From Planctomycetota bacterium (GTDB taxonomy: Bacteria > Planctomycetota > Phycisphaerae > Phycisphaerales > UBA1924), in the NCBI GenBank assembly GCA_018242625.1, contig JAFEBO010000005.1, positions 1-64,000 of the forward strand: 64,000 nt of DNA, written 5' to 3'. Positions 8,269 to 19,103 of this stretch are shown here, piece after piece. Positions within the stretch are counted from its first letter, which is position 1; every line of letters starts with the position of its first letter. Below the pieces are notes generated by a model. The model worked only from the letters and a program-made list of their open reading frames with translations. It made no database searches and was not told the origin of the DNA. Both the position numbers and the translations under genes were made by a program.

Positions 8269-8344
8269 TCGGAAGCTGATTTGTGATTGAACGGATGAAG
8301 ACGTTCCGGCGGACCGTGCGGAACGAAGCCACAAGGACTCTGGC

Positions 8345-11300
8345 ATGAGCAAGGCGGATCAATGCCCTTCTACCAAGCACGAAGGGCCGAAGCACAAGCA
8401 GAGCAAAGAGCAATTGGCGCGTGAGCGCCGCAGCCTGCTCACCGCCGTGAACGGGCGTGCGGCATGGCGCAGCATCGAAGAGGTCGAGGACACCAGCGAG
8501 TTCCGCGATTTCCTGGAGCGCGAATTTCCGGCGGGAGTGACGGACTTCCTGAGCGGCACGCGCCGGACGTTCATGAAGATCATGGGCGCTTCGTTCGCGC
8601 TTGCCGGAGCGGCGACGCTCCCGGGCTGCCGCCGCCCCGACTACAAGATTCTGCCCTACTCGCAGCATCCCCCCGAGGACATCATCCCCGGCAAGCCGCT
8701 GTTTTATGCGACGAGCATGCCCGTGCCCGGCGGCGGCGCCGAGGGCTTGCTGGCCGAAACGCACGACGGCCGCCCGACCAAGCTCGAGGGCAATCCGCTG
8801 CACCCGCTGAACCAGGGTCGCAGCACGGTGCTCTCTCAGGCGTGCATTCTTTCGCTCTACGACCCCGACCGGTTGAAGGAGCCGGTGTTCTTCAACCGCA
8901 AGCGCAACGAGGGCAAGGGCGAGCGTCTTCCCGCCACATGGGACGACTTTGTGAAGTGGGGCCGTGAGTATTTCCCGCGGTTCGACAAGACGCAGGGAGC
9001 CGGTCTGGCGATCGTCGTGGACAAGAAGACGAGCCCGACGCGTGACGCGATGCGGGACGCCATCCTGAAGAAGTGGCCCAAGGCGATATGGATCGCGTAC
9101 GACTCGACGGAGAACTTGGGGCCGGCGCAGGGTGCTTCCGCGGCGTTCGGCGCTCCGATGAACGACGCGATCGATTTCTCCAAGGCCGCCGTGGTTGTTT
9201 CGTTCGACCGTGATTTCATCACCGGCGACTCCAACTCGCTCAAGAACGCTCGCGACTGGGCATCGACGCGGCGGATCGAAGAAGTGAACGAGGAGATGAG
9301 CCGCCTGTACGTGGTCGAGACGGGCTTCTCGCTGACGGGCGGACAGGCCGATCACCGGCTGCGTGCGACCCCGTCGAAGGTGATGGCGTGCCTGGTCGAG
9401 ATGGCCAAGTTCATGCTGCCCAAACTGGGCGGCGGCGCGGAGCCCATCGTTTCGGCGCTCGGATCGGTTTCTGTCGGCGCCGGCGTGATCACCGAATCGG
9501 ACCGAAAGTTCATCGAAGAGGCCGCCAAGGACCTCATGGACAGCGCGAAGAAGGGCCGGACGATGGTGCTCGCCGGGGCGCACCTGCCCGGCGCTGCTCA
9601 TGCTCTCTGCCACGCGATCAACGCGGCCCTGGGCTGCACGCTGACCGGCGTGATGCCGATGCCGGCGGACATTGCGGCGGACTCGCGTGCGGCGATGGCC
9701 GCCCTGACGGACGGGATGAAGGCCGGCAAGTTCCAGTCTGTGGTGTGCATCGGGACGAACCCCGCGTACGACGCGCCGGAAGCCGCGGCCTTCGCCGAGG
9801 CCTTCGCCAAACTGGAGGGCTCTGTCTCGCTGACGGTCGAACTGACCGAAACGAGCCAGATCGCGACGTGGTGTCTCAACGGTTGCCACTTCCTCGAGTC
9901 GTGGGGCGACACGATGGCGGTTGACGGGACGATCGCGCCTGTCCAGCCGATGATCGCGCCGCTCTACGCCGCGGTGGATGAGAACGGTCACGTCTCGGGC
10001 CAGTCGCCGATGAGCGAGATCGAGATGCTCTCGTTCCTCGCCGGCGGCGTCCGCAAGGACGGCACACCCCGGGACGGTTACGAGCTTGTCCGCGAAGTGT
10101 GGAAGGGCCGTCTGGGCGTCAAGTCGGACGCGGACTTTGAAAAGGCGTGGAAGCGGGCGCTGCACGACGGCGTGGTGGCCGGTACGACGCAAAAGCCGCA
10201 GATGGCGAAGGTGAACATCGCCGGCGTGGCGAGCGCGTGCAAGGGCCTGAAGCTCGAAGCGGCTTCGGCCGGTTCGCTCGAGGCTGTTCTCCGCACCAAC
10301 TGGATGGGCGACGGCCGGTTCACCAACATCTCCTGGCTGCAGGAATTGCCGCAGCACGGCACGGCCGTGGTCTGGGACAACCCCGCGGTGATGAGCCCCA
10401 AAACCGCGGAGCGGCTGGGCGTGCTGCCCGCGAGCGCGACCGTGGCCGATCCGGAAACGATGTACACGAAGGAGAAGTACCCGGCCGGACGCGTGGCCGA
10501 GTTCACCTTCGGCGGACGCACGATCAAGTGCGCGGTCTGGATTCTTCCGGGCATGGCCGACGATGCCGTGCTCTTTACGTACGGCTACGGACGCCGCAAG
10601 TCGGGCCTGGTCGGCGACGGCGTCGGCTTCGATGTGGGCCCGATCCGCGCGGGGAGCGGCGCGATTCTCGCCGGGGTTGCCTGCAAGGCGACCGACGAGA
10701 TGCATCCGATCGCCAGCACCCAGATGCACTGGAGCCTCGAAGGACGTACGGCGATCTTCCGCAACGTCGATCTTCCCACGTACCGCAAGTTCGGCAACGA
10801 ATCGACGCCGGACGTGGACGAGATCTACCCGAAGAACCTCGGCGACAACCTGAACTTCGCCGAGATGCTGGGCGACCTCAGCCACACGCCCCCCAACAAC
10901 TCGATCTACGACAACCCCTTCAACCGCTCGGCCGCGGATGCGGACCCGAAGGACCTGCAGATGGGCGGCTGGCCGGACAAGCAGTTCAAGAAGGTGCAGC
11001 CTCCGGACTTCGCCCAGCGTCAGCAGTGGGGTATGACGATCGACCTTGCTTCGTGCACGGGCTGCGGCGCCTGCACGATCGCCTGCCAGGCGGAGAACAA
11101 CATCCCGGTGGTCGGCAAGAAGGAAGTGGCCAAGGGCCGCGAGATGCACTGGATCCGCGTCGACCGCTACTTCGCCGGCTCCTATTTTGATCACAACGAC
11201 CCGGCGAAGATGGACTACAACGCGCCGGAGTTCATGTTCCATCAGCCGGTTGCCTGCGTGCAGTGCGAGAACGCCCCGTGCGAAACGGTGTGCCCGGTGA

Positions 11301-12133
11301 ACGCGACGGTGCACGGCAACGAAGGCCACAACTTCATGACCTACAACCGCTGCATCGGCACGCGGTATTGTGCGAACAACTGCCCGTACAAGGTCCGCCG
11401 GTTCAACTTCTTTGAGTACGGACTCACGAAGTTCAACGGCGGCTACATCGGCCAGGAACTCGTCGATTCGATCGCTCCCGACCGCGGGGGCATCACCGGC
11501 TCGGGCGAGCACAACAAGATCAATCCGAACCTGATCCCGCCCCGCCTGCGCGACAAGCTCGATCAGATCACGCGGATGCACAAGAACCCCGACGTGACGA
11601 CGCGCATGCGCGGCATCATGGAAAAGTGCTCGTACTGCATCCAACGCACCAACGCGGCCAAGATCGAGGTGCGTGCTCAGGACATCCGCTACATCCCCGA
11701 CGGCTTCGTGCAGGTCGCCTGTCAGCAGGCCTGCCCGAGCGACGCCATCACTTTTGGCGACATCCTCGATGTCGACACCGAGTACACCAATCCGGACGGC
11801 ACGAAGCGCAAGGGCAGCCGCGTGTATCACACGCGTCGCAGCCGGCGGTCGTACCTGCTGCTGGGCTATCTCAATACCCGGCCGCGCACGAGCCACATGC
11901 TGCGGATCAACAACCCCAACCCCGCGCTGGTGGACGACACCCGCAAGAAGGTCTGGGACCATCCGTTCCACGGCCACGGGGGCTCTGAAGGCGGACACGA
12001 GGGCGGTGGGCATGGAGGCGACGAGCACAAGGAAGGGGCCAAACAGCACACCTTCTTTGACCGTCGCAAGAAATCTGATGACAAGGGCTACGCGCTCAGC
12101 TTGAGCGTTCTGAGCGGCGGAGGTCACGCGTGA
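8345..12133 (+). CDS. actB: Alternative complex III Fe-S/molybdopterin-like subunit ActB
   Basis: The product has 1262 residues; the start has AAGGA 7 bases upstream. A twin-arginine motif ([11 protein letters not shown]) occurs around residue 76, deeper than usual but typical of ActB. Residues about 110-800 form a molybdopterin-oxidoreductase-like domain, which in characterised ACIII carries no Mo cofactor. The C-terminal third is ferredoxin-like with four cysteine clusters: [35 protein letters not shown], and CSYCIQ with CQQAC. These fit three [4Fe-4S] and one [3Fe-4S] centre. A His/Gly-rich linker precedes the C-terminus. The stop overlaps the next start (GTGA). Confidence 0.93.
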   Translation: MSKADQCPSTKHEGPKHKQSKEQLARERRSLLTAVNGRAAWRSIEEVEDTSEFRDFLEREFPAGVTDFLSGTRRTFMKIMGASFALAGAATLPGCRRPDYKILPYSQHPPEDIIPGKPLFYATSMPVPGGGAEGLLAETHDGRPTKLEGNPLHPLNQGRSTVLSQACILSLYDPDRLKEPVFFNRKRNEGKGERLPATWDDFVKWGREYFPRFDKTQGAGLAIVVDKKTSPTRDAMRDAILKKWPKAIWIAYDSTENLGPAQGASAAFGAPMNDAIDFSKAAVVVSFDRDFITGDSNSLKNARDWASTRRIEEVNEEMSRLYVVETGFSLTGGQADHRLRATPSKVMACLVEMAKFMLPKLGGGAEPIVSALGSVSVGAGVITESDRKFIEEAAKDLMDSAKKGRTMVLAGAHLPGAAHALCHAINAALGCTLTGVMPMPADIAADSRAAMAALTDGMKAGKFQSVVCIGTNPAYDAPEAAAFAEAFAKLEGSVSLTVELTETSQIATWCLNGCHFLESWGDTMAVDGTIAPVQPMIAPLYAAVDENGHVSGQSPMSEIEMLSFLAGGVRKDGTPRDGYELVREVWKGRLGVKSDADFEKAWKRALHDGVVAGTTQKPQMAKVNIAGVASACKGLKLEAASAGSLEAVLRTNWMGDGRFTNISWLQELPQHGTAVVWDNPAVMSPKTAERLGVLPASATVADPETMYTKEKYPAGRVAEFTFGGRTIKCAVWILPGMADDAVLFTYGYGRRKSGLVGDGVGFDVGPIRAGSGAILAGVACKATDEMHPIASTQMHWSLEGRTAIFRNVDLPTYRKFGNESTPDVDEIYPKNLGDNLNFAEMLGDLSHTPPNNSIYDNPFNRSAADADPKDLQMGGWPDKQFKKVQPPDFAQRQQWGMTIDLASCTGCGACTIACQAENNIPVVGKKEVAKGREMHWIRVDRYFAGSYFDHNDPAKMDYNAPEFMFHQPVACVQCENAPCETVCPVNATVHGNEGHNFMTYNRCIGTRYCANNCPYKVRRFNFFEYGLTKFNGGYIGQELVDSIAPDRGGITGSGEHNKINPNLIPPRLRDKLDQITRMHKNPDVTTRMRGIMEKCSYCIQRTNAAKIEVRAQDIRYIPDGFVQVACQQACPSDAITFGDILDVDTEYTNPDGTKRKGSRVYHTRRSRRSYLLLGYLNTRPRTSHMLRINNPNPALVDDTRKKVWDHPFHGHGGSEGGHEGGGHGGDEHKEGAKQHTFFDRRKKSDDKGYALSLSVLSGGGHA

Positions 12134-13683
12134 CGACAATGCACCCTGACGAAGCAGCGGCCCGGCGCCTCGCCGGTCTTTCGACCGGCGAACTGCCGAC
12201 CTACCCGGTCGCCCCGGGTACGGGCGATGGCTCGCTCGTGGATGATCCGGCGGTTCGCGCACCACTGGTGCTCAACAACCGTTCGATCCACGACATCACC
12301 GAGATCGTGTGCGGCTACGCCGAGCGGCCTCCGGGACGCTGGTGGCTGCCGGTCTTCGGTCTTTCGTTCACGCTGGCCCAGGTCGCCGCGGTGCTCATCC
12401 TGTACCTGGTGATCACCGGCATCGGCGTGTGGGGCATGAACAACCAGGTCGACTGGGCCTGGGACATCACCAACTTCGTTTTCTGGATCGGTATCGGCCA
12501 CGCCGGGACGCTGATCTCCGCGATCCTGTGCCTGCTCAAGCAGAAGTGGCGAACGGCCGTGAACCGCAGCGCCGAAGCGATGACAATCTTCGCGGTCATC
12601 TGCGCCGCGACCTTCCCGGGGATTCACATCGGGCGTCAGTGGATGGCCTGGTTCCTGTTCCCGATCCCCAACAGCAACGAGATCTGGCCCAACTTCCGCA
12701 GCCCTCTGCTGTGGGACGTTTTCGCGGTCAGCACCTACGGAACGGTTTCGCTGCTTTTCTGGTACATGGGCATGATCCCCGACTTTGCGACGCTCCGCGA
12801 CCGTGCGGACCTGCGTCTGCGCCGCAACGCCGAAGGGGCCCGCGTCCTGCCCTTCCTCTCGCTCCGTGCCGACACGGTGCGTGCGTACATCTACGGATTC
12901 CTTGCTCTGGGCTGGCGATTCAGCAGCCGCCACTGGCACCGCTACGAGGTCGCCTACCTCGTGCTCGCGGGCATCAGCACGCCGCTGGTGCTCTCCGTGC
13001 ACTCGATCGTGTCGTTCGACTTCGCCACGTCGGTGCTGCCGGGCTGGCACACGACGATCTTCCCGCCCTACTTCGTTGCGGGCGCCATCTTCGGCGGCTT
13101 TGCCATGGTGCTCCTGCTGCTGATCCCCGCGCGTGAGCTGTTCCCGAACATGAAGGACCTGATCACGCTGCGGCACATCGAGAACATGGCCAAGATCGTG
13201 CTGGCCACGGGCATGATCGTGGGCTTCGCCTATTCGATGGAGTTCTTCATCGCCTGGTACAGCGCGAACGTGTACGAGTCGTACCTGTTCACCAACGTGC
13301 GTGCCCGCGGCCCGTACGCCTGGGCGTACTGGACGATGATCTTCTGCAACGTCGTGAGCCCGCAGGTGTTCTGGATGCGGTGGGCGCGTCAGAGCCCGCT
13401 GGTCGTGTTCATCGTTTCCATCCTCGTCACCATCGGCATGTGGTTCGAGCGCTTCGTGATCATCGTCACGAGCCTCCACCGCGCATTCCTGCCCAGCGAG
13501 TGGCACATGTACTGGCCCACGCTTGTGGACATCGGCATCTTCGTCGGCTCGTGCGGCATCTTCCTCACGCTCTTCCTGCTCTTCCTCCGGTTCCTGCCCG
13601 TCTTTGCGATGGCGGAAATCAAGGCCATCCTGCCGCAGGCCGACCCGCACGGCCACGGCGATCACGCGAATGGAGGTCATTGA
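12130..13683 (+). CDS. actC: Alternative complex III quinol-binding membrane subunit ActC
   Basis: This is a 517-residue NrfD/PsrC-like polytopic protein with about ten membrane helices. The GTG start at 12130 overlaps the actB stop by 4 bases and has GGAGG 6 bases upstream; an in-frame ATG at 12139 is a weaker alternative. Helix segments such as [10 protein letters not shown] and the [10 protein letters not shown] region are characteristic. In ACIII, ActC is the main quinol-oxidising membrane subunit next to the ActB Fe-S chain. The final residues are His-rich. Confidence 0.92.
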   Translation: MTTMHPDEAAARRLAGLSTGELPTYPVAPGTGDGSLVDDPAVRAPLVLNNRSIHDITEIVCGYAERPPGRWWLPVFGLSFTLAQVAAVLILYLVITGIGVWGMNNQVDWAWDITNFVFWIGIGHAGTLISAILCLLKQKWRTAVNRSAEAMTIFAVICAATFPGIHIGRQWMAWFLFPIPNSNEIWPNFRSPLLWDVFAVSTYGTVSLLFWYMGMIPDFATLRDRADLRLRRNAEGARVLPFLSLRADTVRAYIYGFLALGWRFSSRHWHRYEVAYLVLAGISTPLVLSVHSIVSFDFATSVLPGWHTTIFPPYFVAGAIFGGFAMVLLLLIPARELFPNMKDLITLRHIENMAKIVLATGMIVGFAYSMEFFIAWYSANVYESYLFTNVRARGPYAWAYWTMIFCNVVSPQVFWMRWARQSPLVVFIVSILVTIGMWFERFVIIVTSLHRAFLPSEWHMYWPTLVDIGIFVGSCGIFLTLFLLFLRFLPVFAMAEIKAILPQADPHGHGDHANGGH

Positions 13684-13686
13684 CCC

Positions 13687-14256
13687 ATGGCAAAGAACGC
13701 CAAGGTTTACGTGACAGAGAGCGGCGAAAACGTCTTCGGCGTCATAGCCGAATTCGCGACCGCCGCCGACATCTACCACGCGGCCGAAAAGGTCCGCGAT
13801 GCGGGCTACACCCGCTGGGACGTTTACGCCCCGTTTCCCATTCACGGCATCGACACCGCCATGGGAGTCAAGAGGACCCGTCTCCCGCTCTTCTGCGCCG
13901 CGTGCGGCCTGACGGGCGCGGGCCTGGGATTCCTGATGCAGTGGTGGATGAGCGGCGTCGACTACCAGATGGTCGTGCAGGGCAAGCCTTACGGCGCCTG
14001 GGAACCGTTCGTGCCGATCACGTTTGAACTCGGCATCCTCTTCACCGCGTTCTCGACACTCCTGGGCATGCTGGCCTTCAACGGCCTGCCCCGGCACAAC
14101 CACCCGCTAATGCGCAAGGAACGCTTCCTGGGCTGCAGCGACGACACGCTCGCGATCTGCATCGAGAGCGCCGACGACAAGTTTGATCCGGAACAGACGC
14201 GAGCCATGCTCGAGCGGCTTGGCGGCAAGAACATCGACCTCGTGGAGGGTGATTGA
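13687..14256 (+). CDS. actD: Alternative complex III subunit ActD (DUF3341)
   Basis: The product has 189 residues. GGAGGT lies 9 bases before the ATG, inside the end of actC. It opens with a soluble DUF3341 segment (GVIAEFATAADIYHAAEKVRDAGY, shown in part), followed by two transmembrane helices (about residues 68-85 and 113-135). It then has a PRHNHPL turn and a C-terminal cytoplasmic segment. ActD is a small structural membrane subunit of ACIII. Gene order between actC and actE supports the call as strongly as the sequence does. Confidence 0.9.
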   Translation: MAKNAKVYVTESGENVFGVIAEFATAADIYHAAEKVRDAGYTRWDVYAPFPIHGIDTAMGVKRTRLPLFCAACGLTGAGLGFLMQWWMSGVDYQMVVQGKPYGAWEPFVPITFELGILFTAFSTLLGMLAFNGLPRHNHPLMRKERFLGCSDDTLAICIESADDKFDPEQTRAMLERLGGKNIDLVEGD

Positions 14257-14288
14257 GCCCGCACGCCGGTCTCACGCCAGAGCACCAC

Positions 14289-15119
14289 ATGAAGAAAACC
14301 TTCAACAATTCCGCACTCCGCACCGCCGGCGCAGCACTCTGCATCGGCGCCGGTCTGCTCGCGGGCTGCCGCGGCGATCGAAGCGACAAGCCGCCCCATC
14401 AGTTCTTTCCCGACCTGGACGATCAGCCGCGCTGGAAGCCGCAGGCAGAGACGCCTTTCTACGCCAACAAGCGCACGATGAGAGAGCCGCCGGCCAACGT
14501 GGTCGCCTTTGGGCGTGTCGGAATCTCGGGCGATGAGACCTGGGGCAAGCCCTGGGCCGAACAGCGGGTCGACCTGCTCCGTGACGGCGAGGCCGTTTTC
14601 AAGGGAACGACCGGCGTGAACGCCGACGGCTCACCCAAATACGTGGACAAGATTCCCGCGTCGATCGAGATCACGCCCGACTTCATCAAGCTGGGCCAGA
14701 CCAAGTTCAACATCTATTGCTCGGTCTGCCACGGATTCGACGGCTCGGGCAAGGGGATGGTGGGACAGCAGTGGTCGTATCCGCTCCCGAATTTCTACGA
14801 CCCCAAGTACAAGGACCAGACGCAGTACACCGGCAAGGACGGCTACGTCTTCAACGTCATCCGCAACGGTGTCTACACCAACGGCGAGCAGAAGATGCCG
14901 GGCTACGGCCATGCTCTCAGCGAGAAGCAGGCGTGGGCCGTCGTCGCTTATTTCCGCGCTCTCCAGGAATCGCGGGCCGTCCCGCTCTCCGAAGTGCCGG
15001 ATGCTGAACGCCCTGTGCTCGAGGAAAAGATCCGGCAATCGCCCCCCGCGGCGGGTTCGGCCGCTCCCGCGGCGCCCGCTTCCAATCCCGCAGATGCCCC
15101 CAAGGGAGGTGGCAAGTGA
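14289..15119 (+). CDS. actE: Alternative complex III monoheme cytochrome c lipoprotein ActE
   Basis: The product has 276 residues from ATG 14289. This start gives a lipoprotein signal (basic N-terminus, then GLLAGC lipobox). A TTG at 14253 overlapping the actD stop is possible, but its SD would be only 3 bases away. One heme c motif (CSVCH, with GFDGSG after it) and a candidate Met ligand in QKMPGYGHAL define a class I cytochrome c domain in the second half. The C-terminus is Ala/Pro-rich. The stop overlaps the actF GTG by 4 bases. Confidence 0.9.
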   Translation: MKKTFNNSALRTAGAALCIGAGLLAGCRGDRSDKPPHQFFPDLDDQPRWKPQAETPFYANKRTMREPPANVVAFGRVGISGDETWGKPWAEQRVDLLRDGEAVFKGTTGVNADGSPKYVDKIPASIEITPDFIKLGQTKFNIYCSVCHGFDGSGKGMVGQQWSYPLPNFYDPKYKDQTQYTGKDGYVFNVIRNGVYTNGEQKMPGYGHALSEKQAWAVVAYFRALQESRAVPLSEVPDAERPVLEEKIRQSPPAAGSAAPAAPASNPADAPKGGGK

Positions 15120-16399
15120 GTTCCATCGCAACACACGCTCACGACTCCCATCACGCCCCCGACTACTCGCACGACCCGCGTTTTCGTGAGTCGAACATCC
15201 GGGCGAGCGGCGGGTCGCTGTCGATGCTGTGCCTCGTCGTCGCCGTCCTGGGCATCGGGGCCACGGTCGCCGCGGCGTTTGCCGGGCCGGGGAAAGTGCA
15301 CGCCATGGCCAGCTTCCAGGCTGCCGCCATGGGCGGGCTGGCGATCTGCCTAGGAGGCATGTTCTTCACGCTCGTCATGCACCTGATGGCGGCGGGCTGG
15401 TCGGTCACGCTCCGGCGCCAGCTGGAAAACATGATGGTGCTCGCTCCGATCATGCTGATCGTCGCCTCCGTTGTCCCGCTTTACGACCTTTTCGTCGGCC
15501 ACGGACTGCTCTATACGTGGATGAGCCCGGAGTTCTCGGGCAATGTGCTGCTCCAGAAGAAGGCGGCGTTTCTCAACCCCAGCTTCTTCTGCGTCCGCCT
15601 GATGATCTACTTCACGCTCTGGTCGATCATCGCGTGGAAGATGAACGGTTATTCCGTCCGTCAGGATCAGACGGGCGACAAGTGGCTCACGGCTCAGGCA
15701 CGGTTCTCGAGCGCCTGGGCGATGCTGGTCTTCGCCCTGAGCACAGCGTTCTGCGCCTTTGACCTGCTGATGTCGCTGGACTTCCGCTTCTTCAGCACCA
15801 TGTGGGGCGTCTACTACTTCGCGGCAACCGCCTTCAGCTCCGTCGCGTTCCTCGTATTGATCGTGGCTTCGCTGCGTCGGGTCGGAAAGCTCGAGGGGCT
15901 GGTCAACAGCGAGCACTTCCACGACACCGGCAAGCTCATGTTCACCTTCACGGTCTTCTGGGCGTACATCGCGTTCAGCCAGTACTTCCTGATCTGGTAC
16001 TCCAACATCCCCGAAGAGACCGCCTGGTTCCTGGTCCGCAAGCAGCACGGCTGGCAGTACGTCTTCTACCTGCTTTGCTTCGGCCACTTCATCGCCCCGT
16101 TCCTCATCCTGCTTTTCCGTAGCGTCAAGCGGTCGTATCACGCCCTGATGCTCATCGCGGTCTGGATGATCTTCATCAACTTCACGGACATGTTCTTTAT
16201 CGTGCGTCCCATGGTGACCACCCGGGACACCGTCGGCGAAACCTCTCCCATGAGCGGTCTCTGGGTGGACTTTGCGGCGGCCCTCGGAGTGCTCGGTCTG
16301 CTCGGTTTCCTGGTGATCCGGCGGATGGCAAAGCTCCCGCTGGTCCCCACCAAGGACCCCCGTCTGCCGGAAGCGCTACACCACGCAAACTACGTCTAA
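15116..16399 (+). CDS. actF: Alternative complex III NrfD-like membrane subunit ActF
   Basis: This is a 427-residue polytopic protein, the second NrfD-like subunit of ACIII, with about ten helices after a His-rich cytoplasmic N-terminus. GTG 15116 overlaps the actE stop and has GGGAGGT (15104-15110) upstream. Segments such as FDLLMSLDFRFFSTMWGVYYFA and WFLVRKQHGWQYV are typical of the family. A 111-bp gap with a hairpin follows before the next gene, so a transcript boundary is possible there. Confidence 0.9.
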   Translation: MSSIATHAHDSHHAPDYSHDPRFRESNIRASGGSLSMLCLVVAVLGIGATVAAAFAGPGKVHAMASFQAAAMGGLAICLGGMFFTLVMHLMAAGWSVTLRRQLENMMVLAPIMLIVASVVPLYDLFVGHGLLYTWMSPEFSGNVLLQKKAAFLNPSFFCVRLMIYFTLWSIIAWKMNGYSVRQDQTGDKWLTAQARFSSAWAMLVFALSTAFCAFDLLMSLDFRFFSTMWGVYYFAATAFSSVAFLVLIVASLRRVGKLEGLVNSEHFHDTGKLMFTFTVFWAYIAFSQYFLIWYSNIPEETAWFLVRKQHGWQYVFYLLCFGHFIAPFLILLFRSVKRSYHALMLIAVWMIFINFTDMFFIVRPMVTTRDTVGETSPMSGLWVDFAAALGVLGLLGFLVIRRMAKLPLVPTKDPRLPEALHHANYV

Positions 16400-16475
16400 G
16401 TCTTGGTTTCTAAATGATTTGAGTCGGCGTACAGTGTTTCGATCTGGCAGGAAATATTGTTGTTTGGCAGGAAGA

Positions 16476-16494
16476 CCCCGGACGTGAGCCGGGG
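16476..16494 (+). promoter_or_regulatory. Leader stem-loop before the small membrane protein gene
   Basis: CCCCGG (16476-16481) and CCGGGG (16489-16494) form a 6-bp stem with a 7-base loop, ending just before the purine-rich AAGGAAA (16495-16501) upstream of the ATG at 16511. The same gap carries two copies of GGCAGGAA (16456-16463 and 16466-16473 region). The hairpin could end the actF transcript or influence translation of the next gene; the sequence does not decide. Confidence 0.3.
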
Positions 16495-16510
16495 AAGGAA
16501 ACGCAAGGCC

Positions 16511-16885
16511 ATGTCAAGCCATCACGAATCGCACGGTGCGCACGGGGATGCGTGGCACCACCACACGGCTGCAGAGGGCGTGCCCCAGCACGAGCACGCG
16601 GCGACCGTCGATACCTCGGCAACGTTTAAGGTGCTGGTAGGGATCTTCGGGTTTACCGCCGTCTTCATCCTGGTCACCATTCTCTACTTCAACGTGAGCG
16701 TGCGCGAGCGGCAGGAGAAGGAGATCGAGAACACGAGCGGCTCGGTCGGTTACACCACGATGCGCAGCACGATGGAGAACGAGCTTTCGTCGTACGGCGT
16801 GGTGGACGCTTCGGCCAAGACGGTGCGCATTCCGATCGACCGCGCCATGGACCGCGTTGTGAAGCAGTATCAGGGCCGCAAGTAA
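16511..16885 (+). CDS. Small one-helix membrane protein of the respiratory cluster, unknown function
   Basis: The product has 124 residues from ATG 16511; a longer frame from 16457 adds only a basic stretch that includes the leader hairpin. The N-terminal 35 residues are His-rich (SSHHESHGAHGDAWHHH), suggesting metal binding. One hydrophobic helix follows (residues about 42-63), then an acidic/basic region and a short folded C-terminus (VRIPIDRAMDRVV). I do not recognise a named family. It sits between actF and the SCO copper chaperone, so a role in assembly or copper handling for the oxidase is a reasonable inference only. Confidence 0.7.
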   Translation: MSSHHESHGAHGDAWHHHTAAEGVPQHEHAATVDTSATFKVLVGIFGFTAVFILVTILYFNVSVRERQEKEIENTSGSVGYTTMRSTMENELSSYGVVDASAKTVRIPIDRAMDRVVKQYQGRK

Positions 16886-16901
16886 GAACCGGGAGGTTGT
16901 C

Positions 16902-17840
16902 GTGTTGAGTGTTGGGTTCAGGCTGGTCTGGAAGCTTGCATGCGGCGCGGCCTTGACGGCCTCGGTTGCGTGCGCGCAGGGCTTCCGCTCCGGCTATGAC
17001 CCCAATGCCCCCGCCGCACCCGCGACGGAGGCGATGACGCGCGGGCTTGAGACGGATCAGAAGGTCGGCGCCTTTGTCCCGATGGAATTGCGCTTCACCA
17101 GCGCCGAGGGCAAGGAAGTGCGCCTGGGAGATCTGTTCGATCTCGAAAAGACGACCTCGGGCGCTCAGCACCGGCCGGTGCTGGTGGCGCTTGTGTACTA
17201 CGACTGCCCGGTGGTCTGCAGCGCGACGATGGACAAGCTCGCGGGCGCGTTCCGTCGGCTGGATTACAAGATCGGCAAAGACTTCAAGGTCGCGTATTTC
17301 AGCTTCGACTCAACCGAAACCTCTAAGCGTGCCCGGGAAGTGAAGGACGGCTACCTCGTCGGCCACCCCGACGGCCTTCTCGACGGCGGCAAGTTCAACC
17401 CAACGATTTCGGACAACTGGAACTTTTTCGTTGGCTCCGCGTCCGCGAACCGGGCGCTGGCGAATGCGCTTGGGTTCAAGTACCGTGCCGCGGATAACGG
17501 GCAGTTTGCCCATTCTTCCGTCTTCATGATCCTGACGCCCGACGGTCGCGTGGCGCGCTATTTGTCGCCCTTCCTCGGAGACGAAAAGGCGCTCGCCGAG
17601 CAGATGAAGCTCGCGCTGCTGGAGGCTTCGGACGGCAAGATCGCCCGTGGCGTGAGCGACCTTCTTATGAGCTGGTGCTTCATGTACAACCCCAAGGCGG
17701 GTGCCTACACGCTGGAAGCGATCCGCGTGATGAAGATCGGGGGAGTTCTTTCGATCGTGATGGTGGGGGGGCTGGTGGGTGTGCTTCTGGTCGCCGAGCG
17801 GGTCCGCCGCCGGCGGTCGGTGGTTCCTGTTGCGGTTTGA
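16902..17840 (+). CDS. SCO1/SenC family copper chaperone
   Basis: The product has 312 residues from GTG 16902, with GGGAGG 5 bases upstream. The N-terminus is a cleavable-looking signal peptide (ending near ACAQG). The thioredoxin-like SCO domain has the copper-binding CPVVC motif (around residue 106) and the distal His in AHSSVFM. SCO proteins load copper into the CuA site of oxidase subunit II, encoded next (ctaC). Unusually, a transmembrane helix lies near the C-terminus (IGGVLSIVMVGGLVGVLLVAE) followed by arginines, giving a C-terminally anchored periplasmic domain. Confidence 0.88.
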   Translation: MLSVGFRLVWKLACGAALTASVACAQGFRSGYDPNAPAAPATEAMTRGLETDQKVGAFVPMELRFTSAEGKEVRLGDLFDLEKTTSGAQHRPVLVALVYYDCPVVCSATMDKLAGAFRRLDYKIGKDFKVAYFSFDSTETSKRAREVKDGYLVGHPDGLLDGGKFNPTISDNWNFFVGSASANRALANALGFKYRAADNGQFAHSSVFMILTPDGRVARYLSPFLGDEKALAEQMKLALLEASDGKIARGVSDLLMSWCFMYNPKAGAYTLEAIRVMKIGGVLSIVMVGGLVGVLLVAERVRRRRSVVPVAV

Positions 17841-17867
17841 GATCTGGTTTGCGAACGGAGTGATGGC

Positions 17868-19082
17868 GTGCTGAATTCACTGACAAGCGGCTGGACGGGA
17901 ACGCTCGCCGACGGAGCCCAGGGCTGGTGGTCGTACGGCTGGAACTGGTTCTTCCGGAACTACGGGGCGAACCCCAACGCCGTGCGCACCGACCGCCTGT
18001 ACATGGAAATCTTCTGGATCAGCGTCGGCTGGTTCGTGTTCCTGATGGCGATCATGTTCTACTTCGTGATCAAGTACCGCCGCCGCCCGGGATTGCCGGC
18101 GCCGTACAGCCCGTCGCACAACACGCCGCTGGAACTGGTCTGGACGATCATCCCCTGCATCTTCCTGGTCTATATCTTCCTGCAGGGTTTCCATGCATAC
18201 ATCGACAAGCTGATCGCTCCGGGCGATTCGCTCAAGATGACCCTGACGGCGATGAAGTGGAACTGGACGGTCACCTACCCCAACGGCGCTTCCAGCCCTG
18301 AAAACACGCTCATCGGTTCGGACAGCGTGAACTTCGGCGGCCAGAACGGCTCGCCGGGCTCGCGTCCGGTTCCGATCTTCTACATGCCCGCGAAGGTTCC
18401 CGTCCACTTCAACATGATCAGCAAGGACGTCATGCACTCCTTCTGGGTGCCCGATTTCCGCGTCAAGTTTGACGTCTTCCCCAACCGCTACACGACCTAC
18501 TGGTTCGAGGCGGCCGAGCCCGACGCGAACGCGCCCTATCTCAAGGACTCCAACGGCAAGGAAATCACGACCGCTCAGGGCAAGAAGATCCAATACGTCG
18601 ACCACTTCATTTTCTGCGCCGAGTACTGCGGCGATCAGCATTCGGAGATGCTCGGCATCATCCGCATCGTTCCGATGGACTATTACCTCGCCAAGATCGA
18701 GGAGTGGAACATCGAGGGCAAGACGCCGGAGGAAATCGGCAAGCTCGTCTATCAGTCGCAGGGCTGCGCGGCCTGCCACACGCTCGACGGCAGCAAGGGC
18801 GCCGCTCCGACCTGGAAAGACCTCTACATGAGCCAGCAGCCGACCAACGCCGGCACGGTCACCGCCGACGACAACTACATCCGCGAATCGATCTACACGC
18901 CCGCCGCCAAGATCGTCGACGGCTACCCGTCGAACATGCCCGTCTTTACGACGGCGCAGATCGACGAGCGTCGCATGCAGGGGCTTATCGCCTACATGAA
19001 GAGCATCAGCAAGTACTCGCAGCACGGCGACGCGAAAACGGAGATGAAGTCCGACGCGAAGCCCGCACCCGAAAAGAAGTAA
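17868..19082 (+). CDS. ctaC: Cytochrome c oxidase subunit II with fused cytochrome c (caa3)
   Basis: This is a 404-residue subunit II. Two N-terminal helices (about 46-70 and 90-110) precede a cupredoxin domain. CuA ligands are visible: H190 (VMHSFW), C250, C254, H258 and M261 in CAEYCGDQHSEM. A cytochrome c domain is fused at the C-terminus with heme motif CAACH (300-304) and a candidate Met ligand in PSNMPVF, making this a caa3-type oxidase that can take electrons from ACIII. The GTG start at 17868 comes 27 bases after the SCO stop. Confidence 0.94.
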   Translation: MLNSLTSGWTGTLADGAQGWWSYGWNWFFRNYGANPNAVRTDRLYMEIFWISVGWFVFLMAIMFYFVIKYRRRPGLPAPYSPSHNTPLELVWTIIPCIFLVYIFLQGFHAYIDKLIAPGDSLKMTLTAMKWNWTVTYPNGASSPENTLIGSDSVNFGGQNGSPGSRPVPIFYMPAKVPVHFNMISKDVMHSFWVPDFRVKFDVFPNRYTTYWFEAAEPDANAPYLKDSNGKEITTAQGKKIQYVDHFIFCAEYCGDQHSEMLGIIRIVPMDYYLAKIEEWNIEGKTPEEIGKLVYQSQGCAACHTLDGSKGAAPTWKDLYMSQQPTNAGTVTADDNYIRESIYTPAAKIVDGYPSNMPVFTTAQIDERRMQGLIAYMKSISKYSQHGDAKTEMKSDAKPAPEKK

Positions 19083-19103
19083 TCCGCAGAACCGAGGTAC
19101 GTC

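Noticed and set aside
8213..12265. Very long minus-strand open frame (over 1300 codons) opposite actB
   Set aside because: It is antisense to the well-supported ActB gene, is Arg/Val/Ala/His-rich as expected for a complementary frame of GC-rich coding DNA, and shows no family motif. Similar antisense frames opposite ctaD, purH and DUF1501 were rejected for the same reason.
16456..16473. TGGCAGGAAATATTGTT as a possible sigma-54 promoter upstream of the small membrane protein
   Set aside because: The -24-like GG and the -12 element are off by one in spacing and the -12 has GT instead of GC.
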